Below, piece by piece: positions 11,191 through 23,900 of a DNA stretch of 64,000 nt (position 1 is the first letter of the stretch; the number at the start of each line of letters is the position of its first letter). The DNA comes from Cristatella mucedo. Its lineage: Eukaryota > Bryozoa > Phylactolaemata > Cristatellidae. The DNA lies in NCBI GenBank assembly GCA_009760855.2, contig WPIO01000072.1, forward strand, positions 286,001-350,000, read 5' to 3'. The notes beneath the pieces were generated by a model. It ran no database searches, was not told the origin of the DNA, and saw only the letters and a program-made list of their open reading frames with translations. The position numbers were made by a program, and so were the translations under genes.

Positions 11191-14100
11191 ATAATAATAA
11201 TAATAATAATATTGCACTTGATAAAGCGCCCTCAGAGAACTTAATCTCTTTCTAGGCGCTTTACATTTGCTGCAAAGTGATACGCAATAGAATAGTAAGT
11301 AAAATCATGCTTGAAAAATAAACAAAATGAATAACATGGTTAGGGGTTACATGAACTGGGTCAGCATGCAAATGTGGTTAGTGGCAGCATGAACAGTGTC
11401 AGCACGCATAAGCACATCAAGGACGAATCACAAGGACCCGCTAAATGCTGTCCTACATAGGTATGTTTTTAAGTTTCTTTTAAATGTGGTCAGGTCAGGG
11501 GATGTTCTGATGCAGGTCGGGAGGGAGTTCCAGGCTGTGGGAGCATACGAGCTAAATGCACGGTCTCCAAAGGATTTAAGGTTTGTACGAGGTATTTCTA
11601 GACTGTTGGATTCCGAAAAGCGAGTGGTACGATGCTTTGCCTGATGGGGTAGTATATCTGAAAGATAGGCTGGAGCCATAGAATGAAGAGACCTAAAAGT
11701 GAGCGACAAAACCTTGAAGTCAATCCGTTGCTTGACTGGTAACCAGTGCAGGTCGGCGAGAAGTGGAGTAATGTGGCAACTGCGACGCTCACGACAGACA
11801 AGCCTAGCTGCAGAGTTTTGCACCAGCTGCAATCGCCTGATCGCACATGCTGGTAGGCCAGTAAGCAGTAAGTTGCAGAAGTCGACACGAGATGTCACGA
11901 ATGCATGGACCAACTTGGACGTGGTATCCTTATCTAAACAAGCCCGAATTTTAGCAATGTTATGAAGCTGAAAATAGGCTGATTTGACTGTGGAGCTGAT
12001 GTGGTCGTCTAACGAGAGGTCGCTATGGAATATGACACCTAGATTTCGAGCTGATGCAACTGGAGATATGCTGGCAGAGCCAATTTTGAAAGTCAGCCTT
12101 TCCAATTTCTGAATAACACTAGGTTTGCCCATAACTAGTAAGTTAGTTGTATCATCGTTTAGTTTTAGAAAATTTGCTGCCATCCATGATCGGATGTCAT
12201 CAATGCATGCAGCAAGTGAGTTGAGAGAATTTGAGGTGCTCGAAGGCTGGGAGGGATCAAAGCAAAGGTACAACTGAGTGTCATCCGCATAGAAGTGAAA
12301 GCCTAGATTGTGCTTGGCAATCACATCAGCGAGAGGGAGAGTATAAACGGTGAAAAGGACCGGACCTAGCACAGAGCCCTGAGGTACTCCATATTTTAGA
12401 GGATCTTCAGATGATCTTTGTCCATTCACGTCAATACTCTGGAGTCTCCCACTGAGATAGGACCTGAACCACTGCAGAGCAGTGCCAGTGATGCCCAGGC
12501 GAGATGAGAGGCGCTCTAGAAGTACTTTGTGATCGATGGTATCAAAAGCTGCCGAAAGATCGAGCAAAACAAGAAGACACACTCTACCCATATCTGAGTT
12601 CCTGAGTAGGTCGTTGTATACCCGAAGCAATGCTGATTCTGTGGAGTGATTAGCTCTCAAGCCAGACTGGAGCTTACTAGCAAGGTGTGAGGTTTCGATA
12701 TACGAGTTCAGCTGGTCTGCCACGACCCGTTCCAGTGTCTTTGATAGGAATGGTAGAAGGGAGACTGGGCGGTAGTTGCTTAAGTTCTCTTGGTCTAGTG
12801 TAGCTTTCTTGAGAAGTGGCCTGACTACAGCTTTTTTGAAAGGTGCTGGGACCTGACCTGAGGCTAATGACATATTAATGATGTTGGTTATGCATGGCAG
12901 CAGCAGATCAATGCAACGTAGGAGCAGGACAGTGGGAATAGGGTCCAGTGGACTTGTTGTCTTCTTTGATTGAGATACAAGCTTTAGGACTAGATCACTA
13001 GTGACCTGCTTAAATGCAGACATTGAGGTGCAGCCAGGAACCGAGGAACAGCATTCTAGTGGGAAGGTTGTCATCGCAGGGATGGATTCCCTGATCTTGT
13101 CTATCTTCTGCACAAAGAATCGAGAGAAGCGATCGGCTAGATCATCACAAGGATCATCTGGTAAGGAGCTAACCTGGGAACGGTTGAGGAGATGGTTTAT
13201 TGTCGACATCAGCATTTTTGGATTGTGCATCTGTGATTCAACAATGTTTCTATAGAAGCTAGACTTAGCCTTTGCTAGGATCGATTGGTACGACCTACAG
13301 TAGTCTTCATATGCCTGTCGATGGACAGTTAGTCCGGATCTTTTGTATGCCTTTTCAAGCTTTCGTTTAGTAGACTTGGCTAGTTTAATGTCTGTGGTAA
13401 ACCATAGGCCGTCTGGGCGGGGCTCAGTGCGCTTTGTCAAAGGTGCAAACTCGTCGAGCGTGTCAGCTAGTGTCGTGTTGTATCTATCTACCAATGATGA
13501 CAGATCGGAGGGAGGATTGAGCAGCAGAGGGGAAGCAGATATTCTCGCACGGACAGCATCGATGTCAAGGTTCGTGAGGTTTCGCGATTCACAGGTTATT
13601 TTAGAGGAGGAGGTGGGCACACACTGTAGATTGAATGAGATCTGCATGTGGTCAGATAAGCAGGATTTGGTAATAATTGGTGATGACAAAGTGCAGTTAT
13701 ATGAGAAAATTTGGTCGAGTGTGTGACCCTTGATGTGGGTAGGGCCATGCACATGAGCCACAAGAGATAATGAGTCTGTCAATGTACGAAATTCGGTGCT
13801 GAAAGCGTCAGATAAGTTATCAAAGTGAACGTTGAAATCACCCATAACGAGGAAGGATCGATTTCTTGCACACAGAATCGAAATAAGATCGGAGAAATCT
13901 GAGATAAAGGAGGATTTGGTACCTGGTGGGCGATAGACTACTGCCACTATCGGTAGCTTGTTTTCGGGTGAGACCAGGACAATTGATTCAAAAGACTGCT
14001 TCGAGGGTACCACAAATGGCTTGAAGTTGAATTTCGAGCGCACGATCATAGCAACTCCACCTCCAGTTTTGATTGATCTAGGGGTGTGAAAGAACGTGAA

Positions 14101-14290
14101 ACCAGATGGAGTAGCGTCATTAATTGTCGGGCAGTTTATCGATTTCAGCCAAGTTTCAGTTAGGGCGAGCAGGTCGATACCATTTTCAGAAATAAGGGAT
14201 GGAATTCGAGGGTACAGCAAATGGACAAGGCTTTGGCTGGCCATCACACTCATTTGAGAGTGGACCCAGTAACATCCACGCCTCAATGAT
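11191..14290 (-). mobile_element. LINE-A, nearly full-length copy
   Basis: Begins at an (AAT)n run near 11191 (3' tail on the minus strand), then about 0.2 kb of 3' UTR, then the long ORF at 11428-14286. The 5' boundary is not determined: no second complete copy reaches beyond the ORF start in this window, so a 5' UTR or an ORF1 cannot be defined. Confidence 0.85.
11428..14286 (-). CDS. LINE-A ORF2: APE endonuclease and reverse transcriptase, intact frame
   Basis: The element's replication protein: an apurinic-like endonuclease nicks target DNA and the reverse transcriptase copies the element RNA onto it (target-primed reverse transcription, known for this family). Seen: 952 uninterrupted codons. 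Endonuclease motifs are TETW (about residues 43-46), VVYRPPGT (117-123), GDFN (149-152) and SDH (211-213). The RT domain holds NYRPVSLLP (504-512), [12 protein letters not shown] (576-587), [11 protein letters not shown] (632-642) and the catalytic YADD (666-669), followed by the family C-terminal region with [11 protein letters not shown] and LHWLPVKQRID. The clade looks like L2/CR1 from the motif wording and the (TTA)n tail; a tree would settle this. The first in-frame ATG lies close before the endonuclease, so the true start could be further upstream or lost. An intact frame suggests recent activity. Confidence 0.9.
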   Translation of the reverse strand: MRRGCYWVHSQMSVMASQSLVHLLYPRIPSLISENGIDLLALTETWLKSINCPTINDATPSGFTFFHTPRSIKTGGGVAMIVRSKFNFKPFVVPSKQSFESIVLVSPENKLPIVAVVYRPPGTKSSFISDFSDLISILCARNRSFLVMGDFNVHFDNLSDAFSTEFRTLTDSLSLVAHVHGPTHIKGHTLDQIFSYNCTLSSPIITKSCLSDHMQISFNLQCVPTSSSKITCESRNLTNLDIDAVRARISASPLLLNPPSDLSSLVDRYNTTLADTLDEFAPLTKRTEPRPDGLWFTTDIKLAKSTKRKLEKAYKRSGLTVHRQAYEDYCRSYQSILAKAKSSFYRNIVESQMHNPKMLMSTINHLLNRSQVSSLPDDPCDDLADRFSRFFVQKIDKIRESIPAMTTFPLECCSSVPGCTSMSAFKQVTSDLVLKLVSQSKKTTSPLDPIPTVLLLRCIDLLLPCITNIINMSLASGQVPAPFKKAVVRPLLKKATLDQENLSNYRPVSLLPFLSKTLERVVADQLNSYIETSHLASKLQSGLRANHSTESALLRVYNDLLRNSDMGRVCLLVLLDLSAAFDTIDHKVLLERLSSRLGITGTALQWFRSYLSGRLQSIDVNGQRSSEDPLKYGVPQGSVLGPVLFTVYTLPLADVIAKHNLGFHFYADDTQLYLCFDPSQPSSTSNSLNSLAACIDDIRSWMAANFLKLNDDTTNLLVMGKPSVIQKLERLTFKIGSASISPVASARNLGVIFHSDLSLDDHISSTVKSAYFQLHNIAKIRACLDKDTTSKLVHAFVTSRVDFCNLLLTGLPACAIRRLQLVQNSAARLVCRERRSCHITPLLADLHWLPVKQRIDFKVLSLTFRSLHSMAPAYLSDILPHQAKHRTTRFSESNSLEIPRTNLKSFGDRAFSSYAPTAWNSLPTCIRTSPDLTTFKRNLKTYLCRTAFSGSL

Positions 14291-14785
14291 CTCGTATGAC
14301 CGTACCGACTTTGACAGGAAAACTACAGCTAGGAGGGAGAGAGAGGATCTATGATGGTGATCAAAAACTTAGGCCTGATTTCTAGAAGATCTCTTCCCAA
14401 GTCATTCATAAAGGACGAGGAAGGAGCTACGATAAAAAATGGAGACCAAATCGGCGGCCGGCTGGGTGACAGTGATGTACAGGTCGAGTACGAGATGCAC
14501 AGAAACCTGGCAGCCCTTTATGACACTATCGTCTCGGCTACCGACTCGAGATTAGCTCTGCCTACTCACTGAATCCCAAGCTAATCTATCCTACGGCGAC
14601 ATGCAAAATGTCAAAAATTTATCCTTGGAGCTTGGAGGATAAAACGTTAAAACGTCCCAGGTGGGCATAGTATTCTGACGATACCACAATGATTGCAAGA
14701 CAACTAGTGGCACTCAAACATGGGTCGGCTCATTTTACCGGCTCCAAAATATGCTCTAATCGGGCTGCAGCAGCTTCCCTTGATA
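14291..14785. other. Flank or 5' region of the LINE-A copy; no gene recognised
   Basis: A GAGGGAGAGAGAGG patch and a 73-codon plus-strand frame at 14351-14572 without known motifs. Part may be the LINE 5' UTR. Confidence 0.3.
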
Positions 14786-15068
14786 TAATAATAATAATAA
14801 TTCACTTGATAAAGCGCCCTCAGAGAACTTAATCTCTCTCTAGGCGCTTTACATTTGCTGTATAGTGAAATGCAATTGAATGGTAAGTAAAATCATGCTT
14901 GAAAAACAAACGAAATGAATAATATGGTTAGGGGTGACATGCACAGGGTCAGCATGCAAATGTGGTTAGTGGCAGCATGCACAGTGTCAGCACGCATAAG
15001 CACATCAAGGACGAATCACAAGGACCCACTAAATGCTGTCCTAAATAGGTGTGTTTTTAGGTTCCTAT
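14786..15068 (-). mobile_element. LINE-A 3' fragment
   Basis: An (AAT)n tail followed by a reverse-complemented 3' UTR very similar to the intact copy; similarity stops near 15068 inside the last codons of the ORF. Confidence 0.8.
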
Positions 15069-15366
15069 ATCGCACTGAACACAAGGAACAGTGGCTACAT
15101 GTACTTTTAAGACCCTAAAGTAACAGAATCAATCACAGGTACGCACCGGGCTTACTGGTTTCGTTGGGCTTGAGGCAACACACGCGAATTGCAAGGGGCG
15201 CAGCCGTACGACTTCAAATCTACCTACTGCCATGCTGCTGCGATGGAATCCTGGGTACAAAAAACTCACTCAGCTCTCCAGCAGCATACGTTAGCTCTCC
15301 AACTGCTTACGCAGTGCCGAGCTTATGACACATAAGACGGCTTGGTCTTGAGTACACGACATTAAA

Positions 15367-15488
15367 TAATTTATTTGTATAGCGCCCTAAGAGAACTTAA
15401 ATCTCTATTCAGGCGCTTCACATATGCCAAGAAGCTCGAAACCTCTGCCAGACCTTGGTCGGGACGAGCACCTTAACCACTGGGTCAC
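15367..15488 (-). mobile_element. SINE1 copy
   Basis: TTTGTATAGCGCCCTAAGAG tail complement, AGGCGCTTCACATATGCC, and a decayed tRNA-like head ending CACCTTAACCACTGGGTC. It matches 5041-5180. Confidence 0.7.
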
Positions 15489-15850
15489 AAGGACCTGACA
15501 AATGCTGAGGAACTGGTGCGTTTTTAGCCTCTTTTAAAGGGTCGTCCTGTCAATAGATGTCGTGATATCAGTAAAAAGTGAGTTCCGGGCTTTGGGAGCA
15601 TGTAAACTAAGGCCATGGTCTCCAAGGGATTCGAGGTTGGTGTGAGGCATAGCTAAACGATTTGAATCAAAAGAGCCGGTGGTTCGATGCCTAGCATCGT
15701 CTGGGTAGTTCTGATAAGTAGGCTGGAGCCATCGATTGAAGAGACCAGAAAGAGAGAAGAAAACTAAGAAGTGGATTGGCTGCTTGATTGAGTGCAAGTA
15801 GGTGAGAAGTGGTCGTGTGGCAACTAGTATGCTCAGCTGACAAGCCTAGG
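15489..15850 (-). mobile_element. Old LINE-A fragment
   Basis: Diverged C-terminal RT region in reverse orientation; a residual frame at 15534-15797 still shows LESLGDHG...APKARNSL, matching [18 protein letters not shown] of intact copies. Confidence 0.65.
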
Positions 15851-15857
15851 TGCATTT

Positions 15858-16205
15858 AGCTCGAATGCTCCCAAAGCCTGGAACTCCCTCCCGACTTTCG
15901 TCAGAACATCCCCTGACTTGACCACATTTAAAAAGAACTTAAAAACACCTATTTAGGACAGCATTTAGTGGGTCCCTGTGATTCGTCCTTCATATACTTA
16001 TGAGTGCTGACACTGTGCCTGCTGCCACTAACCACATTTGCATGCTGACCCTGTGCATGTCACCCCTAACAATGTTATTCATTTTCTGTTTATCAAGCAT
16101 GATATTACTCACCATTCGATTGCATTTCCCTTTGCAGCAAATGTAAAGCGCCTAGAAAGAGATTTTCTCTGCGGGCGCTTTATCAAGTGCATTATTATTA
16201 TTATT
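15858..16205 (+). mobile_element. LINE-A 3' fragment
   Basis: Opposite orientation to its left neighbour. Starts within the [10 protein letters not shown] codons, runs through the 3' UTR and ends in (TTA)n near 16190-16205. Confidence 0.8.
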
Positions 16206-16211
16206 ATAAAG

Positions 16212-16350
16212 GTTAAAAAGTGCTTGGCAATCACACCAGCAAGAAAACGAGTATAAATTGTAAAAAACCAGAACAAGCACAGAGCCCTAAGGAACACCTG
16301 TACTTTAGTAGTTCCTCGGATGATTGTTGCCTGTTGACATCAATGCTGTC
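16212..16350 (-). mobile_element. LINE-A RT-core fragment
   Basis: The reverse complement of the segment around the [13 protein letters not shown] motif (AGCACAGAGCCCTAAGG and TGCTTGGCAATCAC are recognisable). Confidence 0.6.
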
Positions 16351-17818
16351 GTAAAAAATGGTATACTACCTCATTGCAATTTTTGAAGGCCAGTATCCAA
16401 GGAAGAGTAACTTCCTGCCTCCACTGCACAAAATGAGGCATGCAGTGCCTGACTGTATAGAAAATGTATCCGGTGCACAAAACTTCCTCAGTGAGGCAAT
16501 GCTGCTTTCTAAGAGATCCAACGTGTCCATAATTGCTGTACATTACGGCAGGCGAAGCCGACGCATCCCTGATAGTACCTGCTCGAGATGCACATCTGCT
16601 GATGTGGCACGTTGCTTCTGAGTGCTTGAGAGCTGCTAGACCAGCATAAGGCACACACGAACACATTTTGTGTATTTGTACTAACAACAACACATGATCA
16701 CATAAACAAGACGATCACATAAACAATCCACGTCTGTGGCCATGCAGAGCCGACAAGTAAACCTCCAAGAAGCACGATATGCACCACTTGCACATTAGGC
16801 ACCTGCTCAATAAGTTTAACATGTCCAAATCCGGGAAATAATCCTTAGCACAGCTTGTGAGGCTTGTGCAAGTGAAAAAAGCTGCAGCCTGATTGCTGCC
16901 ACAAAGATGCAAATAGAAGGTACCCTTGATTAAGTAAAGTTGCAACAGAGGTAGCTGCAATCCCATAGTCAGTGATGACGAAATATAATCTGCATCCATA
17001 CTGGTGATGATTGCAAGATTGCTGCAGACTAGCCAACTAGCACGGACCTTGCTAAAACAGTTCTGTTATAGTGTACCGTGGCAGGCAGGGTGGTCATGCC
17101 GGGTGTGCGCCACACACCTTGGGCAACCAACGTGTCTGCCACATATGATCGCTTACAACAGAAGGGGGCCAGTCAAACTCTTGACCTGCGACTAGTTAGC
17201 CCGAAATCCAGATATGGCGAGGATCCATACAGGAGCCCTTTCGAGATTACACAGGTGCTAGTACTGTTGACACGGGTTGACAGTGCTGAGGGACAGAAAG
17301 TGCACAGAAAAAAGGCAGCAGCCTAACAACAACCCGCAGGCAGGTTTCCACCGACCCGACGATTTGACTAGCAACACGAGAGCAATTTCGCCGTGCAGCT
17401 GCTCAAGCAGCAGAGCACGAGAAGCAGACCTCATTCAGCGCAATCATTCGGGCAACTCATCATCAAAGGCAAAGGCCCTATAAGCGATAAGCAAAGCTCA
17501 TATTTCTACCAGATTGCTCCACAAGCACCCTGTATATGGGGGTGCAGCACGAGCGGTGCGGCAGTAGCACGCCAACATCGTGCCGAAGGGAAATGGTTGG
17601 AAGCCAACTGCGTATAGCCAGAATTCGAAAGGAGCCAAAAAAATGGCATAGTGCCTAACAGACAACAGCTGAGACGTGCTCTAAAATGAACAAAACGAAA
17701 AAGTGAGCGCTAGTGGCAGTAGTCCGTTCCAGCTCGTGCTCCGGATATCGACCAGCCCATCTGCTGCTGCCATCACTGCCACCTCTCTATTCCAAGTGGG
17801 CCCCTGCTGCCGGCTTGC
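16351..17818. other. 3' flank / possible 3' UTR of calcineurin B (minus strand)
   Basis: Lies directly 3' of the calcineurin B stop codon. I see no clear AATAAA on the minus strand close to the stop, so the transcript end is undetermined. Small frames on either strand (60-117 codons) have no recognisable motif. Confidence 0.3.
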
Positions 17819-18573
17819 TCATATGTCGACGACCATTTTCTTGTGTACATCGAGCCCGCCCACGACCTACAAAATGACACGAGGGCGGAGGCCGCTGGCA
17901 GCTGCTCGAACACATCGCTCAGCGCTCACCAGAGGCTGCACGATTCCGTGCCGAGCGTCACACTCAGTGCCGAGGAGCTGGGGGGGGGGGAGTGCCTCCC
18001 CACTACCGTGCAATGATCAGTGGCCGAGCGGTGAGCACCAAACGCCACGATGGTTCGTAACGGGAACAAGTACCTGCCTCTGCCTACGGCTCACTCTGCG
18101 AACAGCAAAGAGAACTGCACTGCTGCCAAAATGTTGCTGAGTGCCTTGAAGTAAGATGACTACGGCCGGGAGGTCATTGGAGGTTTTAAAATGGTGATAC
18201 TCCTGATAGGCCCCACCCACATGGCGGTTTCACGAGGTTTTGTTCTTTTCTATGCCGATGGAAGAGCCGGTACACTAAGGAGCAGTATCACAAAAAGGGA
18301 CTGGCCACAGAGGACCGAGCTCTCTGTACGTGAAGGACAGCACCAAGTGGGAGCTGCTGGTCAAACCACCAGGAAGGTACTGATGCCACCACTGCACATT
18401 AAGTTAGGCCTGATCAAGCAATCTGTCACGGCTTAGAAAATGAGTCTGCAGGTTTTAAGTACTCTACGATGACTTTCAACTGCCGTTGGAGGTCAAGGTC
18501 AAGCTAGTATATCTGTCAGATCTCAGCTTCAGAAGATCAAAGTGTGTGAGAATACGTCACGAAGCTGAACAGG

Positions 18574-18670
<97 letters not shown>

Positions 18671-20916
18671 CTGGAACAGTTTAATTGGTTCGTGGCTTTC
18701 TGAGCAGTCACAATGCTGAAAGTTATGAGCACCTGGTACAGGCTCTCATAAAGAACTTTGGCCAAAATAGGATGCATAATGTCACTCCAAGTCCAAATCC
18801 TCGATGCTCATCTGGATAAATTCAAGGAAAACAGCCATTTAAGGGCTTCTTTTAGAAAGCGATTTGCAGTACAGCTATAACTCTATATAACATCTGCTCA
18901 CTTCTGAACCCCTTTCACAGGTCATTTTTGTATGACTTCAGATTGAATAACTTTGATTCCTTGGCTGTTCTTTCTGTGTGAGCCACAAAAACACATGAAT
19001 TCGTCGGTTTTCTCATAGGAAAAGGCGTAACTTCAAGTTAACCAATGTCGTGGTTGCAAAACACCATTTCTCACCAACCAGCACCGGCTACCCATTACGT
19101 AGCATACCGACTTCCGAGAATTTGTCACTCACTTTTAGGTACCTTTCTTTCTTAAAAGGCAAAGTTCGTAGGGAATAATGGTTATATCTATGACAGAGGC
19201 ATGCACGTTTGCAAGCACTTACTCCGAGCACGCCCGTGGGTCGGCAAGGTCTTAACGTGAACGCCCATGGCCGAGCTCAGCTGTAGTACTGACCCCTGCC
19301 TGACCTCATAGCCGCATTCACTCGACCTTCACCGATGGGCAACGCCCGGAAGGCGCCGAGCGACGGTGCTCCGACATGTGCATACAGTGGGCACTTGCGA
19401 CCAGTGATGAGTGACTAAATACACACTAGCTGCTGCAGATGCGTGCACGAGCAGCCTACCTCGCAGAACTCGGCAAACGATATTTTGCCATCGCCGTCCT
19501 TGTCAGCGAAGACGATCGTTTTGTCAACGATCTGCTGCAGCTGCGTGTCTTTGAGGTTGCTGCCGACCATAATCTTCAGAACTTGAAAGAGCTCCCCGTT
19601 TGAGATGTACCCATCCTTGTCGATGTCGTATATTCGGAAGGCAACTAGAAGTGGCAATGAGAGACAAGCGCAGCGGTTGTTTGACAGCGCTCCCCAGAAA
19701 GGCATTGGCGGGCGGAAGAGATCAAGCCGCCTAGATTAAATCCTCTTAAACATCTTAGATCGGTGAAACGCGAAACTCGGCCACGAACCGATAACCACAA
19801 CTGTTTCACGAGAGACCACATGCAACCTGCCCAGGCAAGGCAGACAACTAGAGGTTGCCTCACGCCAGCAGCATGACACAAGCAGCAAGTTGCAAGATGG
19901 ATGCCGCGTGGATGTGATCCACCACTGATTTTCAGACCAAACCCCCCCTGCTGCCGCCGCACTTACACTTGAGCTTGGTCTCTTTGTCGCCTCTAACGCT
20001 GAACTGAGAAACTCCGTCGATGAATTCTGAAAAGCACCGAAGCATGCAGATTGGATACAGCTTAGACATGAGCTGACAGCTGACTTTAGGTTAGCAGCAG
20101 ATTGCATTCACGGTCGATACTGGGACACTCATTGATGGCCTCGCCGTTAAGTAATTTTTCCAGGAAACACTATGTCTTATGTTATGTCAGCCTTGTAGTA
20201 CATGCTGCTAGTAGACTAGGCTTTGCATAATAACACCAATAGTCCCCCTAACCATATTATTCATTTTGTTTGTTTTTCAAGCATGATTTTACTTACAATT
20301 CAATTGCATTTCACTTTGCAGCAAATGTAAAGCGCCTAGAAAGAGATTAAGTTCTCTGAGGGCGCTTTATCAAGTGCATTATTATTATTATTATTAATAG
20401 TAGTAATAACAATGATGACGACATTTGTATAGCATCCTAAGAGATCGAGATCTCTTCATAGGCACTTTATCCCAGGGGTATGTGCTCACTCTTCAGTACC
20501 CAGATCGAGGGTTTCAATATTGCAGTGGGCGATCCTTTATAGCCCACTGCAAGTGGTGATAGCCAATAAGGTTCTTCTGCCGCTACACAAACGAGGCTGT
20601 TAAATCAGCTAAAAGGGAGAGAGGAGGCAGATAGGGCAAGAGCTGAGCTAATATCAATGCCTACAAATGTAATGCTGGATTCGACCAGAGACTTCCCAAT
20701 GTCAGCCATGATTTCATTTTTCACGACTGGATACTACATCTCTCTAATCTTGATGCCATCTTAGTGTGACTAGTTGACCGTGGTGATGCAGGTCCAATCA
20801 GTCATCCCAACAGGCAGTGAGAAGACAACCAGAAAAAAGAAGAATCCTTACCATGACGAAGAGGAAGAGAAGGCAGCAGCAAGCAGCAACAGCTGAGGAG
20901 AGAGAGAAAGAGAGAG

Positions 20917-20966
<50 letters not shown>

Positions 20967-23900
20967 CAGTTGTAGGCAAATGCTGATTACGGTGACTGTA
21001 TGTGGCCGTCCCTCGGTTGCATATGCTGCCACAACTACTCCAAGCTACGACTGCAAAAGATATAAGCCGGCTTTAATAATAATAAAAATTAAACTCCTAT
21101 AGTGGCCTACGAGAACTTAATCTCTTTCTTGGCACTTTATACAGGCTATAAAGGAACCCATAAGCATGCCAAGGACAATGTACACATACAGACAGAATGC
21201 AGTAAGGAGCAGGTGGGATTTATAGCTTCTCTTCCTCCACCATAAGCTGACATATCCGAACATACCATTAATGCTCAAAACTTAATGAAACATCAGAGGC
21301 ACCCACTTCTGGTGTTGCTGCTAACAGAACAGTCTCTCACTATCGTCAGCTGAAAGCGAACCCCGATCTCTTCTTACGTGCATCAGTTCTCCACTGGAGT
21401 AAGGACTCCTAAGCTGACTTTTCTAGGACCAACTACTGGTGTGCACATCTGATAGACAAATGTTTGGGAAAAGCCTACTTACTGCATGTAGCATGTACAT
21501 ACAGGGAGGGATGGGTGCACAGTCCATCATTAGGTATTAGGTATGCACTTTCTCGAGTGATGGCAGCAGCAATAGAGGCACACTCCTGCACACACCACGC
21601 ACGCACACAAGAGGCAGTTTGTTAGTTTTGGTTTACAAGCAAAAGCCTGTGCAGCAACAGCCCAAGTGCTACCACGAACGGCTAGTTCAGCTTCTGACGT
21701 GGACACTATCCCGATGATGTCGCGCAGCAAGCAATAACTTGCTGCACCAGGCTTCGAGAGTTGCAGAGGTTCGCAGCAGTGCAGGCACGCACAGGCAATT
21801 GATCAGCTCTATCCCACTTTCCTTGGCATGCACATGGCTTTCGAGATAATACGCTAAATCACATAGAACTCAGAGGCAAAAGAAATTTCGTCTCAATTTC
21901 ACTCGGGCACCGTCATCGGGGCATCTTTAAAAAGCAACGACTCTGCTTCCTGCTCCCAGCATCTCTTGTGAGCACGTGCTGCCGACTTCGATTGAAAATT
22001 CAGATCGTTCAGAATGATCATTCTGATAATTCTAATCTCATCGTCTTCGGAGCTTCCAAAGGTAATTGCCCAGGTTCTCACACCTCTTGCAAACCTAATT
22101 TCTCACCGATCTCCTAGTTAGCACAAGAATTCCACAACACAGCACAAACCCACAAGAAGGTGCATCCGAAGTCTGTCCAACCACGTCATGCAATCTGACG
22201 CTTTCAGCACCGAATTTCGTACATTGACAGACTCATTATCTCTTGTGGCTCATGTGCATGGCCCTACCCACATCAAGGGTCACACACTCGACCAAATTTT
22301 CTCATATAACTGCACTTTGTCATCACCAGTTATCACCAAATCCTGCTTATCTGACCACATGCAGATCTCATTCAATCTACAGTGTGTGCCCACATTCTCC
22401 TCTAAAATAACCTGTGAATCGCGAAACCTCAAGACCCTTGACATCGATGCTGTCCGTGCGAGAATATCTGCTTCACCTTTGCTGCTCAGTCCTTCCTCCG
22501 ATCTGTCATCACTGGTAGATTGCTACAACACGACACTAGCTGACACGCTCGACGAGTTTGCACCTTTGACAAAGCGCACTGTGCGCCCCCGCCCAGACGG
22601 CCTATGGTTTACCACAGACATTAAACTAGCCAAGTCTACTAAACGAAAGCTTGAAAAGGCATACAAAAGATCCAGACTAACTGTCCATCGACAGGCATAT
22701 GAAGACTACTGTAGGTCGTACCAATCGATCCTAGCAAAGGCCAAGTCTAGCTTCTATAGAAACATTGTTGAATCACAGATGCACAATCCAAAAATGCTGA
22801 TGTCGACAATAAACCATCTCCTCAACCGTTCCCAGGTTAGCTCCTTACCTGATGATCCCTGTGATGATCTAGCCGATCGCTTCTCTCGATTCTTTGTGCA
22901 GAAGATAGACAAGATCAGGGAATCCATCCCTGCGATGACAACCTTCCCACTAGAATGCTGTTCCTCGGTTCCTGGCTGCACCTCAATGTCTGCATTTAAG
23001 CAGGTCACTAGTGATCTAGTCCTAAAGCTTGTATCTCAATCAAAGAAGACAACAAGTCCACTGGACCCTATTCCCACTGTCCTGCTCCTACGTTGCATTG
23101 ATCTGCTGCTGCCATGCATAACCAACATCATTAATGTCATTAGCCTCAGGTCAGGTCCCAGCACCTTTCAAAAAAGCTGTAGTCAGGCCACTTCTCAAGA
23201 AAGCTACACTAGACCAAGAGAACTTAAGCAACTACCGCCCAGTCTCCCTTCTACCATTCCTATCAAAGACACTGGAACGGGTCGTGGCAGACCAGCTGAA
23301 CTCGTATATCGAAACCTCACACCTTGCTAGTAAGCTCCAGTCTGGCTTGAGAGCTAATCACTCCACAGAATCAGCATTGCTTCGGGTATACAACGACCTA
23401 CTCAGGAACTCAGATATGGGTAGAGTGTGTCTTCTTGTTTTGCTCGATCTTTCGGCAGCTTTTGATACCATCGATCACAAAGTACTTCTAGAGCGCCTCT
23501 CATCTCGCCTGGGCATCACTGGCACTGCTCTGCAGTGGTTCAGGTCCTATCTCAGTGGGAGACTCCAGAGTATTGACGTGAATGGACAAAGATCATATGA
23601 AGTACCTCTAAAATATGGAGTACCTCAGGGCTCTGTGCTAGGTCCGGTCCTTTTCACCGTTTATACTCTCCCTCTTGCTGATGTGATTGCCAAGCACAAT
23701 CTAGGCTTTCACTTCTATGCGGATGACACTCAGTTGTACCTTTGCTTTGATCCCTCCCAGCCTTCGAGCACCTCAAATTCTCTCAACTCACTTGCTGCAT
23801 GCATTGATGACATCCGATCATGGATGGCAGCAAATTTTCTAAAACTAAACGATGATACAACTAACTTACTAGTTATGGGCAAACCTAGTGTTATTCAGAA

